This document shows, in pieces, positions 42,940 through 57,534 of a stretch of DNA of 64,000 bases. The first letter of the stretch is position 1, and each line of letters opens with the position of its first letter. This DNA comes from Stomorhina lunata (taxonomy: Eukaryota > Arthropoda > Insecta > Diptera > Rhiniidae): NCBI GenBank assembly GCA_933228675.1, contig OW121743.1, positions 89,077,438 through 89,141,437 on the forward strand, given 5' to 3'. The position numbers were made by a program, and so were the translations under genes. Under the pieces are notes generated by a model that saw only the letters and a list, made by a program, of their open reading frames with translations, was not told the origin of the DNA and ran no database searches.

Positions 42940-45390
42940 AGTCGGTTTTCGATAGAAATATTTTTCTATCGAAAAATGTTCGATACAAATATTTTTCTAT
43001 AGAAAAATTTTCGATAAATAAATTTTTCTATAGAAGAATTTTCGATAAAAAAATTTTTCTATAGAAGAATTTTCGATAAAAAAAATTTTTCTACAGAAAA
43101 ATTTTCGATAAAAAATGTTTTCTATAGAAAAACTTTCAATAAAAAAAGTTTCTATAGAAAAATTTTCGATAGAAATATTTTTCTATAGAAAAATTTTCGC
43201 TAGAAATATTTTTCTATAGAAAAATTTTCTCTAGAAATATTTTTCTATAGAAAAATTTTATACAGAAATATTTTTCTATAGAAAAATTATCGATAAAAAA
43301 ATTTTTTATCGAAAGTTTTTCTATAGTAAAATTTTCGATAAAAAAATTTTTCTATTGAAAAATTTTCGATAAAAAAATTTTTCTATAGAAAAAAAATTTT
43401 TCTGTAGAAAAATTTTCGATAAAAAAATTTGTCTATAAAAAATTTTCGATAAAAAAAATTTGTCTATAAAAAATTTTCGATAAAAAAATTTTTCTATAGA
43501 AAAATTTTCGATAAAAAATTTTTCTATAGAAAAATTTTCGATAAAAAAGTTTTTCTATAGAAAAATTTTCGATAAAAAAATTTTTCTATAGAAAAATTTT
43601 CATTAAAAAATTTTTCTATAGAAAAATTTTCGATAAAAAAATGTTTCTATAGAAAAATTTTCGATAAAAAAATTTTTCTATAGAAAAATTTTCGATAAAA
43701 AATTTTTCTATAGAAAAATTTTTGTTAAAAAATTTTTTCTATAGAAAAATTTTCGTTAAAAAATTTTTCTATAGAAAAACTTTCAATAAAAAATTTTTCT
43801 ATAGAAAAATTTTCGATAAAAAAATTTTTCTATAGAAAAATTTTCGATAAAAAAATTTTTCTATAGAAAAATTTTCGATAAAAAAATTTTTCTATAGAAA
43901 AATTTTCGATAAAAAAAATTTTCTATACAAAAATTTTCGATAAAAAAATTTTTCTATAGAAAAATTATCGATAAAAAAATTTTTCTATAGAAAAATTATC
44001 GATAAAAAAATTTTTCTAGAGAAAAATTTTTGATAAAAAAATTTTTCTAGAGAAAAATTTTCAATAAAAAAAATTTTTCTATGAAAAATTTTCTATAAAA
44101 AAATTTTTCTATGGAAAAATTTTCTATAAAAAAATTTTTCTATAGAAAAATTTTCGATAAAAAAATTTTTCTATAGACAAATTTTCGATAACAAAATTTT
44201 GCTAGAAAAAAATTTTCGATAAAAAAATTTTTCTAGAGAAAAATTTTCGATAAATAATTTTTCTAGAGAAAAATTTTCGATAGAAATATTTTTCTATAAA
44301 AAAAATTTTGATAAAAAAATTTTTCTATAGAAAAATTTTCTATAGAAAAATTTTCGATAAAAAAATTCTATAGAAAAATTTCGATAAAAAAATTTTTCTA
44401 TAGAAAAATTTTCTATTTAGAAAAATTTTCGGTAAAAAAATTTTTCTATAGAAAAATTTTCGATAAAAAAATTTTTCTATAGAAACATTTTCGATAGAAA
44501 AATTTTTCTAAAGAAAAATTTTCGATAAAAAATTTTTTTATAGAAGAATTTTCGATAAAAACTTTTTTATAGAAGAATTTTCAATAAAAAAATTTTTCTA
44601 TAGAAAAATTTTCGATAAAAAAATTTTTCTATAGAAAAATTTTCGATAAAAAATTTTTCTATAGAAAAATTTTCGATAAAAAAATTTTTCTATAGAAGAA
44701 TTTTCAATAAAAAAATTTTTCTATAGAAACATTTTCGTTAAAAAATTTTTTCTATAGAAAAATTTTCGATAAAAAAAATTTTTCTATAGAAAAATTTTCG
44801 TTAAAAAATTTTTTCTATAGAAAAATTTTCGTTAAAAAATTTTTCTATAGAAAAACTTTCGTTAAAAAATTTTTCTATAGAAAAATTTTCGTTAAAAAAT
44901 TTTTTCTATAGAAAAATTTTCGTTAAAAAATTTTTCTATACAAAAACTTTCGTTAAAAAATTTTTCTATAGAAAAATTTTCGATAAAAAAATTTTTCTAT
45001 AGAAAAATTTTCGATAAAAAAAATTTTTCAATAGAAAAATTTTCTATAAAAAAAAATTTTCTATAGAAAAATTTTGGATTAAAAAAAAATTTTCTATAGA
45101 AAAATTTTCGATAAAACAATTTTTCTATAGAAAAATTTTCGATAAAAAAATTTTTCTATAGAAAAAGTTTCGATAAAAAAATTTTTCTATAGAAAAATTT
45201 TCGATAAAAAAATTTTTCTATAGAAAAATTTTCGATAAAAAAATTTTTCTATAGAAAACTTTTCTATAGAAATATTTTTCTATAGAAAAATTTTCTATAG
45301 AAATATTTTCGATAAAAATATTTTTCTATAAAAAATTTTTCGATAAAAATATTTTTCCATAGAAAATTTTTCGATAAAAATATTTGTCTC
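42940..45390 (-). repeat. Satellite D (31-bp unit, about 79 copies)
   Basis: Unit GAAAAATTTTCGATAAAAAA plus ATTTTTCTATA, 31 bp. On the minus strand it reads TTATCGAAAATTTTTCTATA, so it is close to satellite C but inverted relative to it. Most units have GATAAAA, with blocks of GTTAAAA (43725-43780 and 44730-44970). Confidence 0.96.
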
Positions 45391-46130
45391 ATATATGGAT
45401 CGACTCCAACAAAATTTGCTGTAGCGATATTTGTACTAAACAATATCGTATAGCCTTGAAGCTTTCATTGAATATTGGACAAATTTTTGCAGAATCTCTA
45501 ATAACAGTGAGAAAAATATAAAGATTTATTTTCTTCAAGCTTTTTGTTATAAGCTCTTCTTACAAGGAATTTTATAAATAACCTAAATGAACATTCAATA
45601 ATTTTTTTATAACCCTTTAATTAACAAAAGATTTAGTATAAAAACAAAACAAAAGCTTTCACAAAATCTCTTCCAAAGAAAACAAAATGATAAGCTTCTT
45701 CAGACTTTTTTTTTTTTTGGAAACTTTGATATTTGAATTAACGAATATTTATTATGTAGAGACCAAAATGTTTAGAATGGCACTTTAGACTAAAACGAAA
45801 AAATTCTTAACAAAATTTTGAAAATAAAAGAACTTGAAATTCTCGCGGATATTAAATGATTTCTGGAGAATTTTAGCAGGTTTTTCAAAAACAAAAAAAA
45901 TTTTATTGTTGATTTATTTGTAAACATTTTTTTTGGCAAACATTTTCAAGTTTCATTTTATTTGTGTGTTTTTTTTTGGAAATTGTAAAACAAAGCCCTG
46001 TCGTTTTTAAGACGTTTTTATTTCGTTTTAGAATTACTTTCAGTTTTTAAGAATTTTTAGTATAAAGTACATTAAAGGTAATAGTAAAGTACATTTAAAG
46101 CTAATGATGAGTTTGTTGAGAAGAAACATT
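45391..46130. other. Spacer, nothing recognised
   Basis: AT-rich sequence between two arrays, no supported feature. Confidence 0.35.
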
Positions 46131-48705
46131 TTCGATATGGAGAAAATTTATACTAAATTTTCAATATGGAATCAATTTTTGTGAATTTTTAATAAGAAAA
46201 TAAAAATTTGAGAAAATTTGTTGAAAATTTTCGATGTAGGGAAAATTTAAAGACAACTTATGGTAAATTTTCGTTATTAAAAAATTGATTGTAAATTTTC
46301 GATATAAACAAAAATTTATAGTAAGTTTTCGATATAAAAGGAAAATTTACATTAAATTTTCGGTATAAAAAAAATTTATAGTAAATTTTGGATATAAAAA
46401 AAAAATTATGGTAAGTTTTCGATATATAAATCATTTATAGTAAATTTTCGATATACAAAGAATTCATAGTAAATTTTATATTTAAAAAAAAATTAAAGCC
46501 ATTTTTCAATATAAAGAAAATTTATAGTAAGTTTTCGATATAACAAAAAATTATAGAAAAATTTCGATATACAAAAAGTGTATAGTAAATTTTCAATATA
46601 AGAAAAATATACAGAAAATTTTCGAAATAAAGAAAATTTATAGTAAATTTTTTTACACAAAAAAATTTATAGTAAATTTCCTATAAAGAGTAAATCTTAT
46701 ACATAGGAAAACTTATAGGAAATTTTCAATATAAGAAAATTTTAGTAAACTTTCGAATTAAAAAAAATTTATAGTAAATTTTGATATACTGAAAGTTAAT
46801 ACAATAGTAAATTTTCGATATAAAAAAATATGGTAAATTTTAATTAAATAAAAAATGTATAGTAAATTTTTGATATTATTTTGAAACTTACAGTAAATTT
46901 TCGATGCAGAGAAAATTTATTTTCGATATAGGAAAAATTTATAGGAAATTTTCGATATAAAGCAAATAAAAAACAAATCTTAAATGTGGAAAAAATAAAC
47001 AGTAAATTTTCGATACAAAAAAATTTATAGAAAATTGTTGATATAAAATAAAAATATATCAATAATTTGCTATAAATTTTTTCATTATTTAAAGTTTGCT
47101 ATAAATTTCTTCTATATAAAATGTTTACTATAAATATTTTCTATATCAAAAATTAACTAGATTTTTTTTTATATCAAACATTTGCTATAATTTTTTTCTA
47201 TTGAAAAGTTTGCTATAATTTATTTTTATGTCAAAAATTTGAGAAAAAAAATTTCTATAACAAAAATTTACTACAAATTTTTTCTATAAAAAAATTTAAT
47301 ATATTTTACATCAAGAATTTACTTAAAATTTTTTCTATATAAAAAATTTACTATAAATTTTTTCTATATTAAAAATTATCTATTAATTTTTTCTATATTA
47401 AAAATTTACTATAAATTTTTGTCATACAAAAAAATTTACTATAAATTTTTTTTATCAAAAATTTGCTATAAAATATTTTTTTATGAAAAATTTACTAACA
47501 AAATTTTCTATATCAAAAATTTATTTACTATAAGTTTTAGTCACATCAAATATTTGCTATAAGTTTTCTTACTTTAATTTTTTCTATATTAAAAATTTAC
47601 TATAAATTTTTTCTATACAAAAAATTAACTAAAAAATTTTTCTATATTAAAAATTTACAATAAATTTTTTCTGAATCAAAAGTTTACTATAACTTTTTTT
47701 TTTAAATAGCTAAAAATTTACTATAAATTTTTTCTAAATCAAAAATTTGCTATAAATTTTTTCAATGTCAAAAATTTACTATAAATTTTTTCTTTATCAA
47801 AAATTTGCTTTAACATTTTTTTTATCAAAAATTTACTAAAAACTTTTTATATATGAAAAACTTACTATAAATTTTTGCTACATCAAATATTTTGTGTAAA
47901 TATCAAAAATTTACTATAATTTATTTTTTATCAAAAATTTACTACAAATATTTTAATATCAAAAATTTTCTTTAAATTTTTCCAATATCAAAAATTTTGA
48001 TTTTATTTTATAAAACAATTTATTAAAAATTTACTATAATTTTTTATATTAAAAATTTACAATAAATTTTTTCTATATCAAAACTTTATATAAATTATTT
48101 CTAGATCAAAAATTTACTAAATTTTTTTATACCAAAAATTTACTATAAATTTCTTCTATATCAAAAACTTACCATAAAATGTTTCTATATCAAAGATTTA
48201 ACATACCAAAAATTTTTCTGTACCAAAAATTTGCTATAAATTTTTTCTATAATAAAAATCTACTATAAATTTTTTTCATATCAAAAATTTACTATAAATT
48301 ATTCTATATCAAAAATTTACTATAAAGTTTTTATGTATCAAAAATTTACTAAAAAAGTTATTCATATCAAAAATTTACTATTACTTTTTTCTATATAAAA
48401 ATTTACTATAATTTTTTTTATAACAAAAATTTACTATAACTTTTTTTTTATATCAAAAAATTTACTATAAAAATTTTCTATATCAAAAATTTACTATAAA
48501 TTTTTTCTCTATCAAAAATTTACTGTAAATTTGTTCGATACCAAAAATTTACAAACAAAAAATTTCTATATCAATAATTTATTATAAATTTTTTCTATAT
48601 AGAAAAAAATGTAAACTAAATTTTTGATATAGAAAAAAAATAGCAAATTTTTGATATAGAGGAAATTTGTAGTAAATTTTCGATATAAATAAAAATTAAG
48701 AAAAA
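46131..48705. repeat. Satellite G (28-29 bp unit) with two orientation switches
   Basis: 46131 to about 47060 reads TATAGTAAATTTTCGATATA. From about 47060 to 48580 the array reads the opposite way (ATCAAAAATTTACTATAAAT). From about 48600 it returns to the first orientation. The array is more degenerate than A-D. Frames inside are artefacts. Confidence 0.9.
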
Positions 48706-49790
48706 TTATAGTAAAAAATTTAAATTTCCAAAAAAAAAAAAAAAATAATTGACTTTTTTGGTTTCATTCACAAACTTTTTATAGAAAAGTTATTAATATT
48801 CCAAAGAAATCTTAAACTTTATTTAAGCGAATAATTTTTAAATAAATACAGACTTTGGCTGTATAGACAAAATAAAAAGACCCTTTTAGAATATGGGGCA
48901 AGTGTATCAGAGAATACAACAAAACTAATAATATCTATACAATAACCTCAGGAAAAACTTAGAATTCAGAACTTACATAGAAGCTTAACTGAAGAAAGAT
49001 AAAGCAGTGCACTATGGGGCAGAGCAAAAAAAAAAAAAATTGCCATAAATCTATATAAACCTAGGTTTTGGTGTCAATCCTTAGTTAAAACGATATGACT
49101 ATGAGTCAATAGAACCAAGGCTTTAAAAATTTCTAAATTATTTCCTAACTTACGTTGATCACCCCCATTGTGCAATGCCATAAAATATAATTGAACAAGT
49201 TGATGCAGTTGCTTCTTCAAATGAGTATGTATGAGAGATGCGGTTCAGTCTAATGACAATGCGACATGAGCTTCTTTCAATTCATCTTCAATTTTTAACC
49301 GAAAACCAAAAGAAAAAAAAATAAACTTAAGAATAGAAAATCCTTTATGGTTAAACAGTAGATATTTTGCAAACATGATTATGACAAAAACATTGTGGCA
49401 AACCACACACACAGAAAAGTTTTATTCTTGCGTTTGCGAAAAAGTCTTTATACTTCAGGGTAAATGGGTTGGAGTGCACCAGACTTTAACAATGTGTGAG
49501 TAGAATCTGTCTACGCAGTCAGACAAATTTCACAGGCTTAAAAGGATTGAGATATCGAAACACATCCAACCAACAACAAAACTGTTATAGAACACCAGAC
49601 ATTAAAATTAAGAATGGAATAAATGATGAATCGAAACTCAAAAAATTTTTCAGTAACTGCTAAAAAAAAAACTATCAGACAGTCAAAGATATACCGAACG
49701 ACAGACACACATCATTTTTACAAAAGTAAGAAAAGATATCTGCAGAAACAAAATCTAGGATTTGGTTTAATTTTTATGTTCAAAAATTTT
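48706..49790. other. Spacer, nothing recognised
   Basis: About 1.1 kb between satellite G blocks. The frame at 49623-49907 has no recognisable family, and its C-terminal part is satellite. Confidence 0.4.
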
Positions 49791-52585
49791 GAAACATACA
49801 AATTTATTATAATTTTTTTATTTAGCAAAAATTTGTCTTCATCGAAAATTCACTATAAATCAAAAATTAGTATAAATTTTTTCAATATTAAAAAATTTTT
49901 GATGTAGCAAAAAGTTATAGTAAATTTTGGTATAAAAAAAATTTATATTAAATTTTGGTATAAAAAAAAATTTTTAGTAAATTTTTGATATAGAAAATTT
50001 TTTGCTTAAAAAAATTTATAACAAATTTTTGAAACAGAAAAAATTTATGGAAAATTTTTGATATAGAAACAATTTATAGTAAATTTTTGGTATAGAAATT
50101 TTTGATGAAGAAAAAATTTATAATAAATTTTTGATATAGAAGAAATTTGGAGTAAATTTTAGACATAGAAAAAATGTATAGTAAATTTTTAATATGGAAA
50201 AATTTACAGTAAATTTTAGATTTAGAAAAAATTTATAGTAATTTTTTAATATAGAAAAAATTTATAGTAAATTTTTGATAAAGAAAAATTGTATAGTAAA
50301 TTTTTTGAAGTAGAAAATTTTTTTTTAGGAAATTTTTTGAAATAGAAAATTTTTTTAGGAAATTTTTGATATAAAAAAAATTCATAGTTAATTTTTGATA
50401 TAAAAATGTATAGTAAATTTTTAATACGAAATAATTTATAGTAAATTTTTAATATAGAAAAATTTTTTAGCAAATTTTTGATATAGAAAAAATTTATAAT
50501 TAATTTTTAATATAGAAAAAAATTAGAGTAAATTTTTGATATAGAAAAAATTTATAGTAAATTTTTGATATAGAAGAAATTTATAGTAAATTTTTGATAC
50601 AGAAAAATTTTCTATAAATTATTCTTTATCAAAAATTTACTATAAATTTTTCTGTATCAAAAACTTATAGTAAATTTTTGATAAAGAATAATTTATAGAA
50701 AATTTTTGATATAAAAAAGATTTATAGTAAATTTTTTATATAGAAAAAATTTATAGTAAAATTTTGATATGAAAACATTTATAGTAAATTTTTTTATATT
50801 GAAACAATTTATAGTAAATTTTTAATATAGAAAAAATTTATAGTAAATTTTTGGTATAAAAAAATTATAGTAAATTCTTAATATAGAAAAAATTTATAGT
50901 AAACTTTTTATATAGAAAAAATTTATAGAAAATTTTTGAAATAAAAAAAGTTACAGTAAATTTTTAATATAGAAAAAATTTATAGTAAATTTTTAATATA
51001 GAAAAAATTTATAGTAAATTTTTGATATAGAAAAAATTTATAGTAAATTTTTGATATAGAAAAAATTTATAGTAAATTTTTGATATAGAAAAATTTATAG
51101 TAAATTTTTGATACAGAAAAATTTATAGTAAATTTTAGATAAAGAAAAAATTATAGTAAAAATTCGATACAGAGAAAATTTATAGCAAATTTTTGTTAAA
51201 GAAAAAATTTATTGTAAGTTTTTTTTTATAGAAAAAATGTATAGTAAATTTTTGATATAGAAAAATTTATAGTAAATTTCTTATATAGAAAAAATTTATA
51301 GTAAATTTTTAATATGGATAAAATTTATAGTGAAAATTCGATATAGAGAAAATTTATAGTAATTTTTGACAAAGAAACAATTTATAGTAAATTTTTAATA
51401 TAAAAAAAAAATTATAGTAAAAATTAGATAAAGAGAAAAATTACAGTAAATTTTTGATATAGAAAAAATTTATAGTAAATTTTTGATATAGAAAAATTTA
51501 TAGTAAATTTTTGACAAAGAAAAAATTTATAGAAAATTTTAGATAAAGAAAAAAATTATAGTAAAAATTCTATACAGAGAAAATTTATAGCAAATTTTTG
51601 TTATAGAAAAAATTTATAGTAAGTTTTTTTTATAGAAAAAATTTGTAGTAAATTTTTGATATAGAAAAATTTATAGTTAATTTCTTATATAGAAAAAATT
51701 TATAGTAAAAATTCGATATAGAGAAAATTTATAGTAAATTTTTGATAAAGAAAAAATTTATAGAAAATTTTAGATAAACAAAAAAATTATCGTAAAAATT
51801 CGATACAGAGAAAATTTATAGCAAATTTTTGTTATAGAATGTATAGTAAGTTTTTTTTATAGAACAAATTTATAGTAAATTTTTGATATAGAAAAATTTA
51901 TAGTTAATTTCTTGTATAGAAAAAATTTATAGTAAATTTTTAATAGAGAAAAAATGTATAGTAAAAATTCGACATAGAGAAAATTTATAGTAATTTTTGA
52001 CAAAGAAAAAATTTATAGTAAACTTTTAATATAGAAAAAAATTATAGTAAAAATTAGATACAGTGAAAAATTACAGTAAATTTTTGATGTAGAAAAAATT
52101 TATAGGAAATTTTTTATATAGAAAAAATTCATAGAAAATTTTTGATATAGAAAAATTTATAGTAAATTTCTTATATAGAAAAAATTTATAGTAAATTTTT
52201 AATATAGAAAAAATTTATAGCAAAAATTCGATATAGAGAAAATTTATAGTAATTTTTGACAAAGAAAAAATTTATAGTAAATTTTTAATATAGAAAAAAA
52301 TTATAGTAAAAATTAGATACAGAGAAAAATTACAGTAAATTTTTGATATAGAAAAAATTTATAGTAAATTTTTGATATAGGAAAAATTGATAGTAAATTT
52401 TTTATATAAAAAAAAATGTGTACCAAATTTTTTATAAAGAAAAATTATAGTAAATTTTTTATATAGAAATTTTTGATATAGAAACAATTTATAGCTAATT
52501 TTTGATATAGAAAAAATTATAGAAAAAAAAATTATAGTAAATTTTTAATATAGAAAAAATTTGTAGTAAATTTTTGATATAGATT
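49791..52585 (+). repeat. Satellite G, second block
   Basis: Unit GAAAAAATTTATAGTAAATT plus TTTGATATA, 28-29 bp. A 60-bp reversed patch lies at 50605-50668. A characteristic run (AAAATTCGATACAGAGAAAA, TAGCAAATTTTTGTTA, GTAAGTTTTTTTTATAG) recurs near 51162, 51567 and 51798, which marks higher-order duplication. Confidence 0.95.
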
Positions 52586-53715
52586 TTTCCAAAATTTTTT
52601 GTATGCGATAATTTTAAACACGCGTAACTCAATCATGTCTTAAATGTTATTTAATTTTTCTTTTTTTTAATTTAATTATTTCACCTTTAAGCTATTAAAC
52701 ATTTTAATTTTTCATTTATTTTGTTGGTTTTTTTAACACATCTCTCTTAAAGACCTGAAACACCAAAAAAAAGCCTTATGAGGTAATTGGTTCAACACTT
52801 GATAATTTTTTTAGTTCGAAAAAATATTCACACGCTTCAAAATGCCTAAGAGTATTCAAATCTAAGTAGAGGCTCTCATAAGATTTTTTCTTAACATTAA
52901 ACATCTTTTAGTTTCAATTTAGATTTTTTCACATTTTAGACATTTTCGGGAAACAATAATCAAGTTAATGATTTTTTTTTTTTGGTTTCGAAAACTCTTA
53001 TAACTCGTAGATACTTTAATGATGGGTTAAATGTTGAAACTAGTTCAGAGTTCGTTCGAAGTTACTGCCCACTTTTGGTTGTTTTGTTTTTTTTTGTGTT
53101 TAGGGAAAATTGTAATTGAATGATTTCGATTTATTGGTTGGAGTTTGAATGGGTTTGATGGTGTTAGGCTTATATCTTTAAACGTTTTATAATTATTGCA
53201 GAATAACATGAGAGTAGATTGTTTAATTTTGTTAAACAATATATAAGAATTTTGTTTTTATTGTAAAAGGGATTTAAACTTATATTGTACTCTCCTCTCA
53301 GAGCCTTCCTTCTTTGAAGATCAATTCTATCAAGTTCTGTAGAATTAATAATATTTCTAAATTTATCTTAATATTGCCCCATAGTGTAATAATGTATTAC
53401 TTTCGATTCTTACTAATTTGAAACTTGTTTTTGTATAATTGTTTTTAATTAAAAATAATAAAACTTTAAAATATTTGGAATCATTTGAGGAACAATTATC
53501 AGCTAAAATGTACTCTTACGTATTTGAAAATTTTTAAGTAAATTCTTCTGAATTCTTAATAAGTTTTTGTCTTATTTTTATCACAAGGATTTTATCTTTA
53601 ACACGATCTTGTGTTAATTTTGAAACCAGAAAAAAACTATAAAATAATTTTAAGCCCCTAATCAAAAAACAAAACAATAAGAATAAGCAATTTACATCCC
53701 AAAATTGTAAAACAA
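52586..53715. other. Spacer, nothing recognised
   Basis: AT-rich sequence between satellite G blocks. Frames at 53045-53239 and 53534-53764 have no recognisable family. Confidence 0.4.
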
Positions 53716-56715
53716 AAATCAAATTTTCGAATAAAAAATTTATTGAATTTCGAAAATTTACCATACATTTTTCTCTATTTCGAAAATTTATAATAAATTT
53801 TCTCTATATCGAAAATTTACTATAAATTTTGTATTTTTCGAAAATTTCTTACAAATTTTCACTATAACGAAAATTCAATATGAATTTTTCTATATCAAAG
53901 ATTGACTATAAGTTTTCTCTATATCAAAAATTAACTACAAATTTTGTCTATATCGAAATTTTATTATAAATTTTCTCTATATAGAAAATTTACTACAATT
54001 TTTTAGTATCGAAAATTTACTATAAATTTTCGTACATCGAAAATTTACTTAAAATTTTGTTTATATCGAAAATTTCCTATAAATTTTCTTTATATCTGAA
54101 ATTTACTATAATTTTCTCTATATCAAAAATTTACTTCCAATTTTCGTTATATCGAAAATTTCCTAAAAATTTTCGTTATATCGAAAATTTACTATAAATT
54201 TTCTCTATATCGAAAATTTACTTAAAATGTTGTCTACATCGAAAATTGAATATAAATTTTTTCTATATCGAAAATTGACTATAAATTTTCTCCATATCAA
54301 AAATTTACTATAAATTTCCTCTATATCGAAAATTAACTATAAATTTTCTCTATCTCAAAAATTTAGTATAAATTTTCTCTATATCCAAAATTGACTATGA
54401 ATTTTCTCCATATCCAAAATTTACTTTAAATTTTCTCTATATCGAAAATTTACTATAAATTTTCTCTATATAAAAAATATACTATAATTTTTATCTATAT
54501 CGAAAATTTACTAGAAGTTTTCTCAGTATCAAAAAATTTACTAGAACTTTTTTCTATATCGAAATTTTACTATAAGTTTATTCTATATCAAAAATTATCT
54601 ATAAATTTTCTCTAAAACAAATATTTTCTATAAATTTTTTCTATATCAAAAATTTTCTATAAACTTTCTCTATATCAAAAATTTATTATAAATTTTCTCT
54701 AAATCGAAAATTTTCTATAAATTTTTTTCTATATCAAAAATTTATTATAAATTTTCTCAAAAAATTTACTATAAATTTTCTATTTATCGAAAATTCACCA
54801 TAAATTTTGTCTATATCTAAAAACTATTCTAAATTTTTTCTATCTTAAAAACATGCTATAAACTTTCTGTGTATCAAAAATTTACTATAAATTATTAATT
54901 TTTTCTATATCAAAAATTTACTATAATTTTTTTCAATATCCAAAATTTACTATGAATTTTCTCTATATCGAAAAATTATTTTTAATTTTCTCTATCTCGA
55001 AAACTTACTATAAATTTTCTATATATCAAAAATTACCAGAAATTTTCTCTATATTGAAAATTTACTATAAATTTTTTCTATGTAGAAAATTTCCTTTAAA
55101 TTTTCTCTATGTTGAAGGTTTACTATAAATTTTCTCTACATCGAAAAATTATTATAAATTTTCTCTATCTCAAAAATTTACTATAAACTTTTTTTATATC
55201 AAACATTTACTATAAATTTTTTCTATATCGAAAATTAACTATAAATTTTGTCTATATTGAAAATTAGCTAAAAAATTTGTTTATATCGAAATTTTACTAT
55301 AAATTTTATATAAATTTTTGTACTATAAATTTTCTATATATCGAAAATTTACTATTAATTTTTTCTATATTAAAAATTTACTATATATTTTCTCTATATC
55401 AAAAATTAACTATACATTTTGTCTATTTCGAAATTTTATTATAAATTTGCTCTATAAATTTCGTCTATAAATTTTATTTAAATTTTTTATTATAAATTTT
55501 CTATATATCGAAAATTTACTCAAAATTTTCTCAATATCAAAAATTTGCTATACATTTGCTCTATATCAAAAATTAAGTTTAAATTTTGTCTTTATCGAAG
55601 TTTTACTATAAATATTCTCTATATCGAAAATTAACTATAAATTTTGTCTTTATCGAAATTTTAATATAAATTTTATATACATTTTTTTACTATAAATTTT
55701 CCATATATCGAAAATTTACTATAAATTTTCCCTATATCGCAAATTTACTATAAATTTTCTTTATATAAAAAATTTACTAAAAATTTTCTCTATATCGAAA
55801 TTTTACTATTAATTTTTTCTATATCAAAAATTTACTATAAATTTTCTCTATATCAAAAATTAACTATAAATTTTTTCTTTTATTATAAATTTGCTCTATA
55901 TCGAAAATTAGCTATAAATTACGTCTATAAATTTTATTTAAATTTTTTATTATAAATTTTCTATGTATCGAAAATTTACTAAAAATTTTCTCAATATCAA
56001 AAATTTGCTATACATTTGCTCTATATAAAAATTAAGTTTAAATTTTGTCTTTATCGAAGTTTTACTATAAATTTTCTCTATATCGAAAATTAGCTATAAA
56101 TTTTGTCTTTATCGAAATTTTACTATAAATTTTATATACATTTTTTTACTATAAATTTTCCATATATCGAAAATTTACTATAAATTTTCCCTATATCAAA
56201 AATTTACTAAAAATTTTCTTTATATCAAAAATTTACTATAAATTTTCTCAACATTAAAAATTATCTATAAATTTTGTCTGTATCGAAATTTAACTATAAA
56301 TTTGATATAAATTTTATATAAATTTGTTACTATAAATTTACTATATATCGAACATTTACTATAAATTAACTATATATTGAAAATTTACTATAAATTTTAT
56401 ATATATCGAAAATTTTCTATAAATTTTCTCTATACCAAAATTTTTCTATGAATTTGCGCTATATTAAAAATTTACTATAAATTTTCCCTATATCAAAAAT
56501 TAACTATAAATTTTGTCTGTATCGAAATTTTACGATAAATTTTCTCAATATCGAAAATTTACTAGAATATTTTTCTTTATCAAAAATTTGATATGTATTT
56601 TCTGTGTGTCAAAAATTTTCTAATATTATTTCCATATCGAAAATTTATTATACAATTTCTTTACATCGAAAGTATACTATAAGTTTTACCTATATCGAAA
56701 ATTTACTATAAATTT
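53716..56715 (-). repeat. Satellite G, third block, reverse orientation
   Basis: Reads TTTACTATAAATTTTCTCTA plus TATCGAAAA, 29 bp, opposite to the blocks at 49.8-52.6 and 62-64 kb. A run of unusual units (ATAAATTTTATTTAAATTTT, GCTATACATTTGCTC, TTAAGTTTAAATTTTGTC) at 55460-55740 repeats at 55920-56200, about 459 bp on. Confidence 0.95.
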
Positions 56716-56855
56716 GGGAATAAAGGAAGATGAAACTAAAAAATGTTTGTGTTTTTTCTTTTGCTCAGTCGTTAATCTGAGCTTTTACCTTTGATTTAGG
56801 AACATAATTCGTAATGATTGTGTTTGTGAAATTATATTCTTAAACGAGCAATATT

Positions 56856-56859
<4 letters not shown>

Positions 56860-56887
<28 letters not shown>
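56860..56887. repeat. TA microsatellite
   Basis: About fourteen uninterrupted AT dinucleotides at the junction of the satellite spacer and the Helitron-like element. Confidence 0.95.
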
Positions 56888-56892
<5 letters not shown>

Positions 56893-57534
56893 GCTATCTC
56901 GAAAACGGCTCTAACGATTTTGATAAAATTTGGACAGTGGGTATCTTTTTTGATGTATAGGTCGAAGAAGAAGGGACTTTTGGAACTTTTACCTCTAAGA
57001 GGGTAAAAACGGGTAAAAAGGGGAAAAAATCGAAAACGCTATGTCTCCTAAAGTAATAGGTATAGAAACAAAATTAAAATTACGTTTTAAACAGCTTTGA
57101 AAATAAGCGGACAGGTGTTTGGTACTTTTTTGAAACTATGTCCGATAGGGGGTAAAAAAGGGTGAAAATAGTTTTTTTGGCACCTTTTTAACCCACTCTT
57201 ATATTTTAAACTAAAGAATATAGAAAGAAACTTGGTACTGCAATCAATAGATGTAAAAAAAACATGAAACACGTATTTGGTACTTTTTTGATTTTGGAGC
57301 CAAACTGGGTAAAAAAGGGATAAAATGATAACTTAACATCTCCAAAGTAATATGAATAGGAACATTATACATTATGTTAAATGCGTTTTAAAAAAATGTG
57401 CCGAATTCAATTGGCACCAAAAAAGTACCAAATATACATATGGAACTTTTAGAAATTAGGGAATAAAAAGGGGGAAAAATTAGTAATGTTATACCTATTA
57501 AACAAATAAATGTTTGTCTGTATGTATGTTCTTT

